Shown: piece after piece, positions 49,619 to 58,413 of the stretch
Numbering within the stretch: the stretch's first letter is position 1
How the letters are laid out: every line of letters starts with the position of its first letter
Assembly (NCBI GenBank): GCA_964636705.1
Contig: CAZWUJ010000008.1
Location: forward strand, 62,001 to 126,000
Source of the DNA: VXRJ01 sp964636705
GTDB taxonomy: Bacteria > Acidobacteriota > Vicinamibacteria > Vicinamibacterales > UBA8438
Direction: 5' to 3'
DNA: 64,000 bases
Made by a program: the position numbers and the translations under genes
Notes under the pieces: model-generated
What the model was told of the DNA's origin: nothing
Databases searched by the model: none
The model's input: only the letters and a program-made list of their open reading frames with translations

Positions 49619-50738
49619 CCCGCTTCCCGCCACCGATCTGGGCGCGCGGGTCATCCGCGAAGCGGTGCGGCGCGCCGCCATCGATCCAGAGATCGTCGAC
49701 GAGTGCATCATGGGGAACGTCGTCTCCGCCGGTCTCGGCCAGGCGCCGGCCCGGCAGGCGGCGCTCGCCGGCGGCCTGCCCGACCACGTCGGCGCCCTCA
49801 CGATCAACAAGGTGTGCGGCTCCGGCCTCAAGGCGGTGATGCTCGCCGCTCAGGGGATCGCGACCGGCGACATCGACGTCGCGGTGGCGGGCGGCATGGA
49901 GTCGATGAGCAACTGCCCCTACCTGCTGCCAAGTGCGCGGAGCGGGATGCGCATGGGGAACGGCGAGGTCCTCGATTCGATGATGCACGACGGGCTCTGG
50001 TGCGCCGTCGAGCACTGGTCGATGGGCGAAGCGGCGGAAGCGGTCGTCGAGCGCTACGGCATAGCGCGCGAGGACCAGGATGCGTTTGCCGCCGCCAGTC
50101 ACCAGAAGGCGGCCGCCGCGATCCGCGACTGCCACTTCAAGGACGAGATCCTGGCGGTCGAGATCCCCCGGCGGAAGGGCGATCCGATTCGTCTGGAATA
50201 CGACGAGGGCGTCCGGCCCGACTCCACGCCCGAGGCGCTGGCGAGGCTGCGCCCCGCGTTCGTGAAGGGCGGCACCGTGACCGCCGGCAACGCGCCGGGC
50301 GTGAACGACGGAGCGGCGGCGGTGGTGGTGATGTCCGAGGCGAGGGCGGAAGCCCTGGGCCACACGCCCATGGCGCGCATCGTCGGCCAGTCGGTCAGCG
50401 GCCGTCCCGCGAAGTGGCTGCTGATGACGCCGGTCGAGGCGGTCCGGAAGCTGCTCGCGAAGGTGGGCTGGACGCTCGATGACGTCGACCTGATCGAGTT
50501 GAACGAGGCGTTTTCCGCCCAGGCCGTCGCCGTCATCCGCGAGCTGGGCGCGGACCCGGAAAAGGTGAACGTCAACGGCGGCGCGGTTGCGCTCGGCCAC
50601 CCCATCGGCGCGAGCGGCGCGCGCATCCTGACGACGCTCCTTTACGCCCTCCGCCAGCGCAACCTCCGGCGCGGCATCGCAACCCTTTGCCTCGGTGGCG
50701 GCAACGGCGTCGCGATGGCGGTCGAGCGCGCGAACTGA
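49554..50738 (+). CDS. Acetyl-CoA C-acyltransferase (thiolase)
   Basis: Protein of 394 aa. Condenses or cleaves acyl-CoA: catalytic Cys in NKVCGSGLKAVMLA, the GHPIGASGARI His motif, and the C-terminal CLGGGNG with the second Cys. Length is typical. A GGGAG precedes the ATG by 8 nt. The start lies within the 3' end of the DUF721 gene (65-bp overlap), which may couple them. Biosynthetic (PhaA/AtoB-like) or degradative role cannot be separated from sequence. Confidence 0.92.
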   Translation: MQSAVITSAVRLPTGKFLGALNPLPATDLGARVIREAVRRAAIDPEIVDECIMGNVVSAGLGQAPARQAALAGGLPDHVGALTINKVCGSGLKAVMLAAQGIATGDIDVAVAGGMESMSNCPYLLPSARSGMRMGNGEVLDSMMHDGLWCAVEHWSMGEAAEAVVERYGIAREDQDAFAAASHQKAAAAIRDCHFKDEILAVEIPRRKGDPIRLEYDEGVRPDSTPEALARLRPAFVKGGTVTAGNAPGVNDGAAAVVVMSEARAEALGHTPMARIVGQSVSGRPAKWLLMTPVEAVRKLLAKVGWTLDDVDLIELNEAFSAQAVAVIRELGADPEKVNVNGGAVALGHPIGASGARILTTLLYALRQRNLRRGIATLCLGGGNGVAMAVERAN

Positions 50739-50775
50739 CCGACCATTGCACGGTTCGCGAGACATGGAGGCGGAC

Positions 50776-51960
50776 ATGAAGCGATGGAGGCGGGCGGCGG
50801 TCATGCTGTTACTGGCCGGCTTCGTTGCGGCGTGGCCCGGAATCGCCCGCGGCGGTCAGGAACTGCCTGACGACGTCCACCACGAGTCGCGCAGCCGCCT
50901 TCCGCCGATCGATCGCACGGAGCTGGACGCCGATCGCCGACAGGCGTACGACGCGGCGGTGGCGAGCGAGTCGGGCGCCCCGGCGGGCGCCGCCGCCCTG
51001 CGGTTGCACGGCTCGGGAACCGACCTCCGATTCAGCGCGCCGATCGGACGCCAACTGACCGAACTGGCCATCCTGGCGACGGCGCGCGAGTACGATCAGC
51101 CGTTCGAGTGGGCCATGCACGAGCTGGAAGGCCTTGCGGTAGGGCTCGACGCGGAGGTCATCGACGTCGTGCGGAACCGCAAGCCGCTGACCGGACTGCC
51201 TCCCCGCGAAGCGATCGTCATAGAGGTCGGCCGGGAGCTGTTCGGCGCCCATCGGTTGAGCGCCGGCGTCTACGAGCGCGCCCTCGCGCTCCTGGGCAAG
51301 ACCAACCTCGTCGACGCCGTCGACGTGATGGGCCGGTACGCCGGCACGGCCGCCACGCTTACCGCGTTCAACCAGCAGATGCCGCCCGGCTGGCGACAGT
51401 CGCTTCCCCTCCCCTTCACGCATCCGGAGGACATCCATCCCGATTCGCGGAACCGCCTGCCGTTGCGCATCCCGGAGACGCAGACTCCGTCGTCGGCGCT
51501 CTACGGCCGCACGCTGTCACCCTCCGGCCTGGGCCCCGGGGCGATCCGCGGTTACGGAGCGGGACAGGCGTCGCTGGAGGAACGAGTGGGACGGCGCGTC
51601 ATGCAGCTTGCGATACTGGTGACGGCGCGCGCCCACGATTCCCAGTACGACTGGACGATGAACGAGCCGAAAGCCCGCGAGGCGGGAGTCGAGCCGGAAT
51701 TGATTGACGTCGTGCGCCATCGCCGGCCGTTGACCGGTATCGACGAAACGGACGCGGCCCTGGTCGCCTTCGGCCGTGAACTGTTCGACAATCACAACGT
51801 CAGCGCCGAAACCTACGCGCGCGCGGAGCGCGCGTTCGGCGTCCAGGATCTGGTGGATATTGTCGCCCTGATGGGCTCGCACGCGGCGGACGCCGCCGTT
51901 CTGGCCGCCTTTGACCAACGACTGCCGGAAGGGGTGGAGCCGCTGCTGCCGCTGGACTAG
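50776..51960 (+). CDS. Tandem carboxymuconolactone-decarboxylase-like protein
   Basis: About 394 aa with a signal peptide (AAVMLLLAGFVAAWPGIARG). Two CMD-type helical modules of about 170 residues follow. Each contains a signature helix: EWAMHELEGLAVG and DWTMNEPKAREAG. The second has Asn where the first has the conserved His, so only one active site may be competent. The usual AhpD CxxC is absent from both. A GGAGG 4 nt before the ATG at 50776 supports this start over the one at 50764. It precedes a sugar dehydrogenase gene by 26 bp. Confidence 0.75.
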   Translation: MKRWRRAAVMLLLAGFVAAWPGIARGGQELPDDVHHESRSRLPPIDRTELDADRRQAYDAAVASESGAPAGAAALRLHGSGTDLRFSAPIGRQLTELAILATAREYDQPFEWAMHELEGLAVGLDAEVIDVVRNRKPLTGLPPREAIVIEVGRELFGAHRLSAGVYERALALLGKTNLVDAVDVMGRYAGTAATLTAFNQQMPPGWRQSLPLPFTHPEDIHPDSRNRLPLRIPETQTPSSALYGRTLSPSGLGPGAIRGYGAGQASLEERVGRRVMQLAILVTARAHDSQYDWTMNEPKAREAGVEPELIDVVRHRRPLTGIDETDAALVAFGRELFDNHNVSAETYARAERAFGVQDLVDIVALMGSHAADAAVLAAFDQRLPEGVEPLLPLD

Positions 51961-51986
51961 CCCGACGATCGTCGCGGGAGATTGAC

Positions 51987-53204
51987 ATGAATATCAGACA
52001 CTCCGTTCTGCTGTCGGCGCCGCTGGTGCTCCTGATTGGCGCGTTCGCCTACGCGCAGGAAGAAGCTCCCATCGGGGTGCCGGTACCGCCGCTGGGTGAC
52101 GGTCCCTGGGTGATCGATACGGCCGAGCAGCACAAGATCCGGGTCAGCCTCGTGGCGAGGGGCCTGGAGAATCCCTGGGCCATCGCGTTCCTGCCCGACG
52201 GCGCCATGCTGATCACCGAGCGATCGGGCCGTCTCCGCGTCGTTCGTGACGGTGCGCTCGACCCGCGGCCCATCTCGGACGTGCCGGCAGTCCGGACCGA
52301 CGGCAACGGCGGCCTGATGGACGTGGCCGTCCATCCCGACTTCGCCGGCAACGGACTGGTCTATCTCACGTACACCAAGCGCCATGACGACGGCCGCGGA
52401 TCGCCGGCCCTCGCGCGGGGCCGGCTGGAGGGCCACGCGCTGCACGACGTTGAGGACCTGGTGGTCACCGAGCCCTTCCATACCAACTCGGGACTCAATG
52501 GACGGGTCGCCTTCGGCCGAGACGGCAAGGTCTACATGTCCACGGGCGGCCGCATTCGCTCCCTGGACGGCGATCTGCTCGATGCCCCGCAGGATCCCGC
52601 CAGCCTGCGCGGCAAGGTCCTGCGCCTCAACGACGACGGATCGGCGCCGGACGACAACCCGTTCGTGAACGAGCCGGGTCATCGGCCGGAGATCTACACC
52701 ATCGGGCATCGCAACACCCTCGGCCTCATGCTGCATCCCGAAACCGGCGACATCTGGCAGCACGAGAACGGCCCCAACGGCGGGGACGAGCTCAACGTTC
52801 TGCTGGCGGGCCGCAACTATGGCTGGCCGCTAATGAGCTTCGGACGCCTCTATCCCGGCGCGCGCGTGTCTCCGCATCCGACGCGCGACGGCTACGAGTC
52901 GCCGATCATCGTCTGGCTGCCGGCCATCGCGGCGGCCGGCATGGCGGTCTATACCGGCGATCAGTTCCCGGCGTGGAACGGCAACCTGTTCGTCGGAGCT
53001 CTCCAGCAGGGCGGGATACCGGGGACCGGCCACCTGCAGCGTATCGTGTTCAACGAACACATGGAGGAGTTGCGGCGCGAGTCGATGCTCACCGAACTGC
53101 GGCAGCGCATCCGGGAGGTCCGCGAAGGACCCGACGGACTGCTCTACGTGCTGACGGACCACGACGACGACGGTGCGCTGCTCCGCATCGAGCCGTCCCC
53201 GTGA
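51987..53204 (+). CDS. PQQ-dependent aldose sugar dehydrogenase-type beta-propeller
   Basis: Periplasmic or secreted protein of 405 aa. Signal peptide ending AYAQ, then a six-bladed propeller of the GSDH family: NPWAIAFLPDGAMLITERSG, MDVAVHPDF, then GHRNTLGLMLHPETG and ENGPNGGDELNVL-AGRNYGWP. These positions hold the PQQ and calcium ligands in the family. It would oxidise aldoses with PQQ and pass electrons on. GGGAG lies about 8 nt before the ATG. It follows the CMD gene by 26 bp and may share its transcript. Confidence 0.85.
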   Translation: MNIRHSVLLSAPLVLLIGAFAYAQEEAPIGVPVPPLGDGPWVIDTAEQHKIRVSLVARGLENPWAIAFLPDGAMLITERSGRLRVVRDGALDPRPISDVPAVRTDGNGGLMDVAVHPDFAGNGLVYLTYTKRHDDGRGSPALARGRLEGHALHDVEDLVVTEPFHTNSGLNGRVAFGRDGKVYMSTGGRIRSLDGDLLDAPQDPASLRGKVLRLNDDGSAPDDNPFVNEPGHRPEIYTIGHRNTLGLMLHPETGDIWQHENGPNGGDELNVLLAGRNYGWPLMSFGRLYPGARVSPHPTRDGYESPIIVWLPAIAAAGMAVYTGDQFPAWNGNLFVGALQQGGIPGTGHLQRIVFNEHMEELRRESMLTELRQRIREVREGPDGLLYVLTDHDDDGALLRIEPSP

Positions 53205-53892
53205 CCGGCCGGCGCCGGTCGAGCTGCGTGAAGGTGCGGGGATCGTTGACCGTGAACCGGTAGTCGATGGTGTCGTCGGCGACCCGCGTGTAGTACTCCG
53301 TCAGGTGGAGAGTCTCCCGAGACCCGCGCCAGTTGGTCTTCGGCGAGAAGTTCGCCGTCTCCACGACCAGCGTGTTCCCTTCCCAGCGGGCGCGCGAGTC
53401 GCCCATCCACAGACGGATGGACTCCGGCAGGTGCGGGCGCCCATCGCTGTAGGTGTCGGGCGAATCCGAGGGACCCCGCGTTGCCCGTTCCGCCCGCTCC
53501 GCCGCGATGCGGGCTTCGGCTTCGGCCGTGAGCGGCGGAATGCGGCCGTCGGGCGGGTCGATGATGAGCGACGTCCTCGCCAGGGGATTGCCGAAGTCCC
53601 GCCAGAACGCATTGTAGGTGCCGGGGCTCCCCTCCCTTGGGGGGAGGTCGTAGGCCGCCCGGTTCTCGGCTTCCAGACGGGCGGCCTCCTCCTCGGTCAG
53701 CGACTCCCTGCCCGCGAGCGGCCCCTCGAGAGGCCGCTCCAGGGGAATCGAGGTCTGGCTGTTCCATTGGCCCTGCAGGTCCGGATCGCCCCACGGCGTC
53801 ATCGGCGGTGTCCACGCGCCGGTCTGGGCAAGCACCGGAGCGACAGCGGCGAGACTGAACACCACCGCCAGGATCGCGACTCGATGACTCAT
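53089..53892 (-). pseudogene. Truncated secreted protein, 3' end replaced by antisense of sugar dehydrogenase
   Basis: An open frame of 267 aa. Signal peptide (LAVVFSLAAVAPVLA-Q), then TPPMTPWGDPDLQGQWNSQT and downstream segments (SIRLWMGDSRARWEGNTLVV, HLTEYYTRVADDTIDYRFTV) that belong to an uncharacterised secreted family of Acidobacteriota, as far as I recognise it. Similarity stops about 53225 at NDPRTFTQ; after that the frame runs 116 bp into the convergent dehydrogenase gene as Arg-rich antisense. The usual C-terminal third is missing. Probably a deletion remnant; it may still be expressed. Confidence 0.55.
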
Positions 53893-53905
53893 CGATGACC
53901 TCCGA

Positions 53906-54964
53906 TCAGTTCATCTTCCAAAATGCGAGTCCGCCTGCCTGTTTGCCGATGTTCACACTGGCCACTCGTTCCGCTGCGGCGATGTCGTAGATCTCGACCG
54001 TTCCCGGATCGCTGCCGACGCCTTCGAGGGTGACGAAAGCGTAGGCGCCGTCCGGGGTAATGGCGACCCCGTGCGGAATGGTGTGCGACGTAGCCACCCG
54101 CGCCCGCTCGGAGCCGGACGCCAGATCCCAGAACGCGACGGCGTCACCGGTCTTGTAGGTGGCGATCAGGGTGGCGTGGTCGGGAGTGACGGCCAGGTTG
54201 TAGGGACCGCGACCCGTCTCGAACGTGCGCGTGATCCTCCACGCCTCGAGGTCGACCTCGAAGATCTTCGCGACGTTGTTGCCGGTCACGTAGACGATGC
54301 CGTCCGGGGTCGGACGGGTGACCCAGGTGGGCTGCACGCCATCGCCCAGGGGGAGACGGCGGGAAACCTCGAACGCGAGCCCATCCATCTCCACGAGCTC
54401 CCCGCCCATCATGTTCACCGAGTAGTGCCTCGTACCGTCGCGGCTCACCCGCGAGCCGTGCGGCATCACGCCGCTGTCGATGCGCGCTACTTCCGCCATC
54501 GTCTCCGTCTCGACCGCCGATACGCTGCTCGGCTCCATGCCGCCATGCAGGTTGAAATTGACCACCCACAGGAGGCCGGTCGCCGGAGAAACATCCATCG
54601 TCGCGGGATAGAGGCCGAGGGTGACATCGCCCACCCACTCGTCGGTGCCGGTTTCGTACTTGTGGACGCTGCCGAATGGCACGCCGTGGGCCAGTGAGAC
54701 GTACCAGTGACTGCCATCCGGATCAACGGTGATGCCGTGCGGACCCTCGATCTCGTTCGGGAAGCTGCCGACCCGGATGGTCTTCTCGACCGAGGCGCCC
54801 TCCGGGCCATAGCGGACCAGCGCAACCTCGTCCTCCGATTCCGCGCACACGTAGACCCAGTAGCTGCGCGTGGGCGGGTCGGGAAGCGGCCGAGCGCCGA
54901 CCGCGACGATGCCGGCGATCGCGAGCGCCGGCAGCAATGCAATCCCGGTCGAGCGCGGCCTCAT
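53906..54964 (-). CDS. YncE-like beta-propeller protein
   Basis: Protein of 352 aa with an N-terminal signal helix (LLPALAIAGIVAVGA). Seven or eight blades of the YVTN/NHL-type repeat, seen in GPHGITVDPDG, LYPATMDVSPATGLLWVVNFN, VMPHGSRVSRDGTRHYSVN, RGPYNLAVTPDHATLIATYK and IPHGVAITPDGAYAFVTLEG. Periplasmic propellers of this type bind proteins or DNA; function unknown. It follows the Ig/LVIVD propeller gene by 13 bp on the same strand, and is probably a partner of it. Confidence 0.8.
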   Translation of the reverse strand: MRPRSTGIALLPALAIAGIVAVGARPLPDPPTRSYWVYVCAESEDEVALVRYGPEGASVEKTIRVGSFPNEIEGPHGITVDPDGSHWYVSLAHGVPFGSVHKYETGTDEWVGDVTLGLYPATMDVSPATGLLWVVNFNLHGGMEPSSVSAVETETMAEVARIDSGVMPHGSRVSRDGTRHYSVNMMGGELVEMDGLAFEVSRRLPLGDGVQPTWVTRPTPDGIVYVTGNNVAKIFEVDLEAWRITRTFETGRGPYNLAVTPDHATLIATYKTGDAVAFWDLASGSERARVATSHTIPHGVAITPDGAYAFVTLEGVGSDPGTVEIYDIAAAERVASVNIGKQAGGLAFWKMN

Positions 54965-54977
54965 CGGTCCTTCCCGC

Positions 54978-57086
54978 CTACTGCGGTTCGCCGATTACCG
55001 GCGCCGGACCGGTCTTCTCATTGAGCCGGACTGCCCACAGACCGCTGTTGTAGTCGGTGAAGAAGATGTGCCCCTTGTAGGGCTGCGCCCCCCAGACGAA
55101 CGGCGCGTTCGGCGTGAAGCCCTCATGATCGAAAGGCACGAATCGCGCCACCTCGCGGCCCTGCCTATAGAGATCACCCATCAGATCGCCCGAGACGTCG
55201 ACGACGCGCAGACCTCCCGGATAGTAGAAGCCGACGTACATCAGGTCGTCCTCCACCCAGATGTTGTGCGTCCCTGCCTCCGGCACCTGGTAGCGCGCCA
55301 CCTCGCGAGGATTGTCCCAGTCGCTCCATTCGATGACGTGGATCCAGCCGGCGGTCCGGAACGGCTCGTCGTCCGACGCGTCGTCGTCCGTCCCCAGGCC
55401 ACCGTACGGATACGCCTCGTCGCCGGCGAAGACGTAGAAAGTCCCGGTCGACTGGCTGCGGTAGGGATATGCGGCGTGGTTCCACCCGTTCGGATAGGCG
55501 TAGCGGCCGAGCTCGACCGGGCGCTCCGGGGTGCCGCCGCGGCCGCCGCCGCCGATGTCCACGGCAACCACGCCGTCCGTCCAGTTCGACGAGAACGCGA
55601 TGCCGTCCTGAATCCAGACGTCATGTACCGCGTGGCCCGGCGTGTCCAGCTCGAAGCGCCCCACACGCTGCGGCTCGCGCGGATCCTCGATGCTGATCAC
55701 GTCGTACCGGCGGCCCGCGCTCAGAGCGTAGACGTGGTCGCCATCGATGAACATGTTGTGCACGCCGCCGGTGAGCTGATCGTTGAACTCGGCCAGCACC
55801 GGGACCCCCTCGCGGGGATTGCCGGCGCCGAGCACGACAATGCCGTTCCGCCGGTTCGACGCCCCTTCGCGGCCGATCACGGCCACCTCGCCGTCGGCCG
55901 ATACCTTCACGTCGTTGACGGTCCGGGCATCGACCTGCACCTCCTGAACCTTCTCGATGTTGGCCGGGTCCGTGACATCCCAGAAGAAGGAGTGTCCGTC
56001 GGCGCCCCACGTGCCCGTGATGGCATAGTCGCGCCCATCGGTTCCCTCCCAGACCCAGAGATCGGACGACCGGCGATCGAGCACCTTTCCGCGGCCTACG
56101 ACCTCTATCTCGCGGTAGACGTCACGCGGCTCGATCGCGACGGTAGCGACGGCGCTGTGGCTGCCGGAGGTGGCGATCACCGTGTAGGTGCCGGAACGTT
56201 CGGCGACGAACCGTCCGTCGCCGGCAACCTGGGCCGGTGCACCGGCGGCGACTATGCCGGGCGCCGTCTCGCCCGCCACCGCGTAGCTGATCGGCACGGA
56301 GTCGACCTCCCTACCAGACGCGTCGGCCGCCACCACTGTGAAGCGGATGACATCACCGGTCCGGCCACCGTCCGCGCTCGGCCGCAGCTCGAGCGACGCG
56401 ATGGGGTTCGCCAGGACATCGATCGCCACCGCATCACGCACGCCGTCGACGGACGCGGAAACCTCGACCCGGCCCGTCTCGTGGAGAAGGAGGTAGCCGA
56501 AGCGGTCGATCGTGGCGACCGACACATCGTCCGTGGCGAAATCCGGCGTCACGTCGTTGCGACGCGCTCCGCTCGCGTCGGTCAGCGCGACCTCGAGGCG
56601 CGGGCGGGTCCCGACATAGAAGCGGGCCGGCAGCTCGGTGAACGCCACTTCCACGATCGGGGGCTGCGGCACCGTCACCTGCACTTCGGTTCGAACCCGC
56701 GCCTCCGGGCGGCGGCCCCGGTCGTTCGGGTCGGCCGGAACCAGCGCCACCAGCGTGTAGCTGCCGGGCTGAATCGCCTGCACGCGCCCCTCGCGCGTGA
56801 CGCTCACGCTGCGGCGGGCTCGCGAGAAATACATGACGCTGGCGTCATCGACCACGTTGCCGTCGGCGTCTCGGACGGTCGCGGAGAGCTGGGCCGTCGC
56901 ACCGACTTCGAGCGTCAAGTCGACCGGCGCCACCTCGATGGTGATGGCGTCCTCGGATTCCGGCGGTTGCGATCCCGCCAGCACCGCGCCGGCCATTCCA
57001 GCCGCAACTGCCAGGGCGACGGCGGGCGCCCGCCATCTCCTTGCTCGTGCGCCGCCGCCACCGCCGCCGTGCACGGCTCTGATCAT
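54978..57086 (-). CDS. Ig-like (Big2) plus LVIVD-repeat propeller protein
   Basis: Protein of 702 aa. The N-terminus carries a Gly/Ala-rich signal region, then three Ig-like modules (EVGATAQLSATVRDADG, YVGTRPRLEVALTDASG, RTGDVIRFTVVAADASG) over residues about 40-320. The rest is an LVIVD-type propeller with blades such as HSFFWDVTDPANIEKVQEV, HNMFIDGDHVYALSA, HDVWIQDGIAFSSNWTDG and HNIWVEDDLMYVGFYYPGG. Its His-rich blade starts recur. Translation is coupled to LemA (ATGA overlap). Probably periplasmic; substrate unknown. Confidence 0.75.
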   Translation of the reverse strand: MIRAVHGGGGGGARARRWRAPAVALAVAAGMAGAVLAGSQPPESEDAITIEVAPVDLTLEVGATAQLSATVRDADGNVVDDASVMYFSRARRSVSVTREGRVQAIQPGSYTLVALVPADPNDRGRRPEARVRTEVQVTVPQPPIVEVAFTELPARFYVGTRPRLEVALTDASGARRNDVTPDFATDDVSVATIDRFGYLLLHETGRVEVSASVDGVRDAVAIDVLANPIASLELRPSADGGRTGDVIRFTVVAADASGREVDSVPISYAVAGETAPGIVAAGAPAQVAGDGRFVAERSGTYTVIATSGSHSAVATVAIEPRDVYREIEVVGRGKVLDRRSSDLWVWEGTDGRDYAITGTWGADGHSFFWDVTDPANIEKVQEVQVDARTVNDVKVSADGEVAVIGREGASNRRNGIVVLGAGNPREGVPVLAEFNDQLTGGVHNMFIDGDHVYALSAGRRYDVISIEDPREPQRVGRFELDTPGHAVHDVWIQDGIAFSSNWTDGVVAVDIGGGGRGGTPERPVELGRYAYPNGWNHAAYPYRSQSTGTFYVFAGDEAYPYGGLGTDDDASDDEPFRTAGWIHVIEWSDWDNPREVARYQVPEAGTHNIWVEDDLMYVGFYYPGGLRVVDVSGDLMGDLYRQGREVARFVPFDHEGFTPNAPFVWGAQPYKGHIFFTDYNSGLWAVRLNEKTGPAPVIGEPQ

Positions 57087-57667
57087 TGGAAAGTTACCTG
57101 CGGCACCTGGGCCGCCGCCTCGTCAGCCTCGAAGTACTCCCGATCCGAAAAGCCGAACAGCCCCGCCACCATGTTGGTGGGAAACTGCAGCTTCTGCGTG
57201 TTGTAGGACCTGACCGCGTCATTGTAGCGCCGTCGTTCTACTGCGATGCGGTTTTCCGATCCGGCCAGTTCGTCCTGCAGGCGGATGAAATTCTCGTTCG
57301 ACCGCAGTTGCGGGTAGTTCTCGGAGATTGCCAGCAGCCTTCCGAGCGCACTCGTCAGACCGGCGTTCGCGGCGCCCGCCTCGGCCGGCGTCACCGCACC
57401 CGCCAACCGGCTCCGGGCATTGGCCACTTCGGTGAAAATCTCCTGCTCCTGATCCGCGAAACCCTGCACCGTGGCGACCAGATTGGGTATCAGATCGCCG
57501 CGGCGCTGCAGCACGTTCTCGACCTGCGCCCATGCGCCGTCTATCTGTTCGTTGAGGGTCACGAGACTGTTGTAACGCGTGATCAGGAGCCCTCCGACGA
57601 TCAAGACTCCGAGCAGCATCACGCCCAGCATGCCGAGCGCGACCATTGCGATAATGCCCTTTTTCAT
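57083..57667 (-). CDS. lemA: LemA family protein
   Basis: Protein of 194 aa. One N-terminal membrane helix (GMLGVMLLGVLIVGGLL), then the canonical YNSLVTLNEQIDGAWAQVEN, QRRGDLIPNLVATVQGF, the LRSNENFIRLQDELAGSEN helix and a final FGFSDREYFEAD segment. LemA proteins are membrane-anchored helical coiled structures; role uncertain, often next to TPM/YgcG proteins as here. It overlaps the nucleotidyltransferase-fold gene and the propeller gene, each by an ATGA. Confidence 0.92.
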   Translation of the reverse strand: MKKGIIAMVALGMLGVMLLGVLIVGGLLITRYNSLVTLNEQIDGAWAQVENVLQRRGDLIPNLVATVQGFADQEQEIFTEVANARSRLAGAVTPAEAGAANAGLTSALGRLLAISENYPQLRSNENFIRLQDELAGSENRIAVERRRYNDAVRSYNTQKLQFPTNMVAGLFGFSDREYFEADEAAAQVPQVTFQ

Positions 57668-58413
57668 CCCTTCGTTCCTCCGATCTGCCGCGGCGCAAAG
57701 CGGTCGATCCGGGCCACCGCCGCCGTCAGTGCGTCGTAGTACCGCCCGAACAGCGCGGACGGATCCGACCGCGGCGCCTCGCCCTGCTTCAACTGCGCGA
57801 CCTCGTCGAAAGGCGCCGGATCGATACCGGCCGCCTCGGCGAACGCCGCCGCCACCTCACTATTGTGGACCGGGACGGGGTCGCCGTGCAGGCGCAGGCA
57901 ACCCCGGAACAGAGCCACAAACGTGGAATACGACTCGGTCAGGAGCCGCGTGAGGGCGCGCGGCGCATCGTAGGTCTCCATGTACGCCTCGCGCAGCCGC
58001 ATCATCTTCTCGCGCAGCTCCCGCTCGCACTGCACGCGGAGGTGGTCGAGGTGCACTTCGAAAGCGGCAAAGGGGTCGCTGCCATGCAGGACGCGGTGGG
58101 AGGCCTGCAGATCGAGGAACTCGATCGGAAAAACATCGGCCGACTCCCGAATGATGGCGGGCGAAAGGAGCCGAACCATCGGCTGCCCGCTCCGTTCCCA
58201 CCGCCGGACGGGACCGCTCAGCTTCTCCAGGGTCTGCGGCGTCAGGTCGTGCACCACGAGGAGGACGTTCAGGTCGCTGGTGGACGCCTCGTAGTCGCCT
58301 CGCGCCGCCGAGCCGTACAGAACGACGCTCGCGAGTTGATCTCCCAGCGCCTCGCGGAGACCCTCGACGAGCTTCTGCAGAACCGGAGTGCCGCCCAAAT
58401 CCACCGTCGACAT
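57664..58413 (-). CDS. Nucleotidyltransferase-fold protein with altered catalytic triad
   Basis: Protein of 249 aa. The N-terminal domain has the GSAARGD start of a polymerase-beta-type fold, then TSDLNVLLV. The metal pair, normally Asp-x-Asp, is here Asp-x-Asn, so one carboxylate is lost. A third candidate acidic residue lies in PIEFLDLQ. The C-terminal half is helical (HEPN-like: LTRLLTESYSTFVALFRGCL). Enzyme activity is doubtful; a binding role may remain. It sits between the TPM protein and LemA, an unusual insertion. Confidence 0.65.
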   Translation of the reverse strand: MSTVDLGGTPVLQKLVEGLREALGDQLASVVLYGSAARGDYEASTSDLNVLLVVHDLTPQTLEKLSGPVRRWERSGQPMVRLLSPAIIRESADVFPIEFLDLQASHRVLHGSDPFAAFEVHLDHLRVQCERELREKMMRLREAYMETYDAPRALTRLLTESYSTFVALFRGCLRLHGDPVPVHNSEVAAAFAEAAGIDPAPFDEVAQLKQGEAPRSDPSALFGRYYDALTAAVARIDRFAPRQIGGTKG

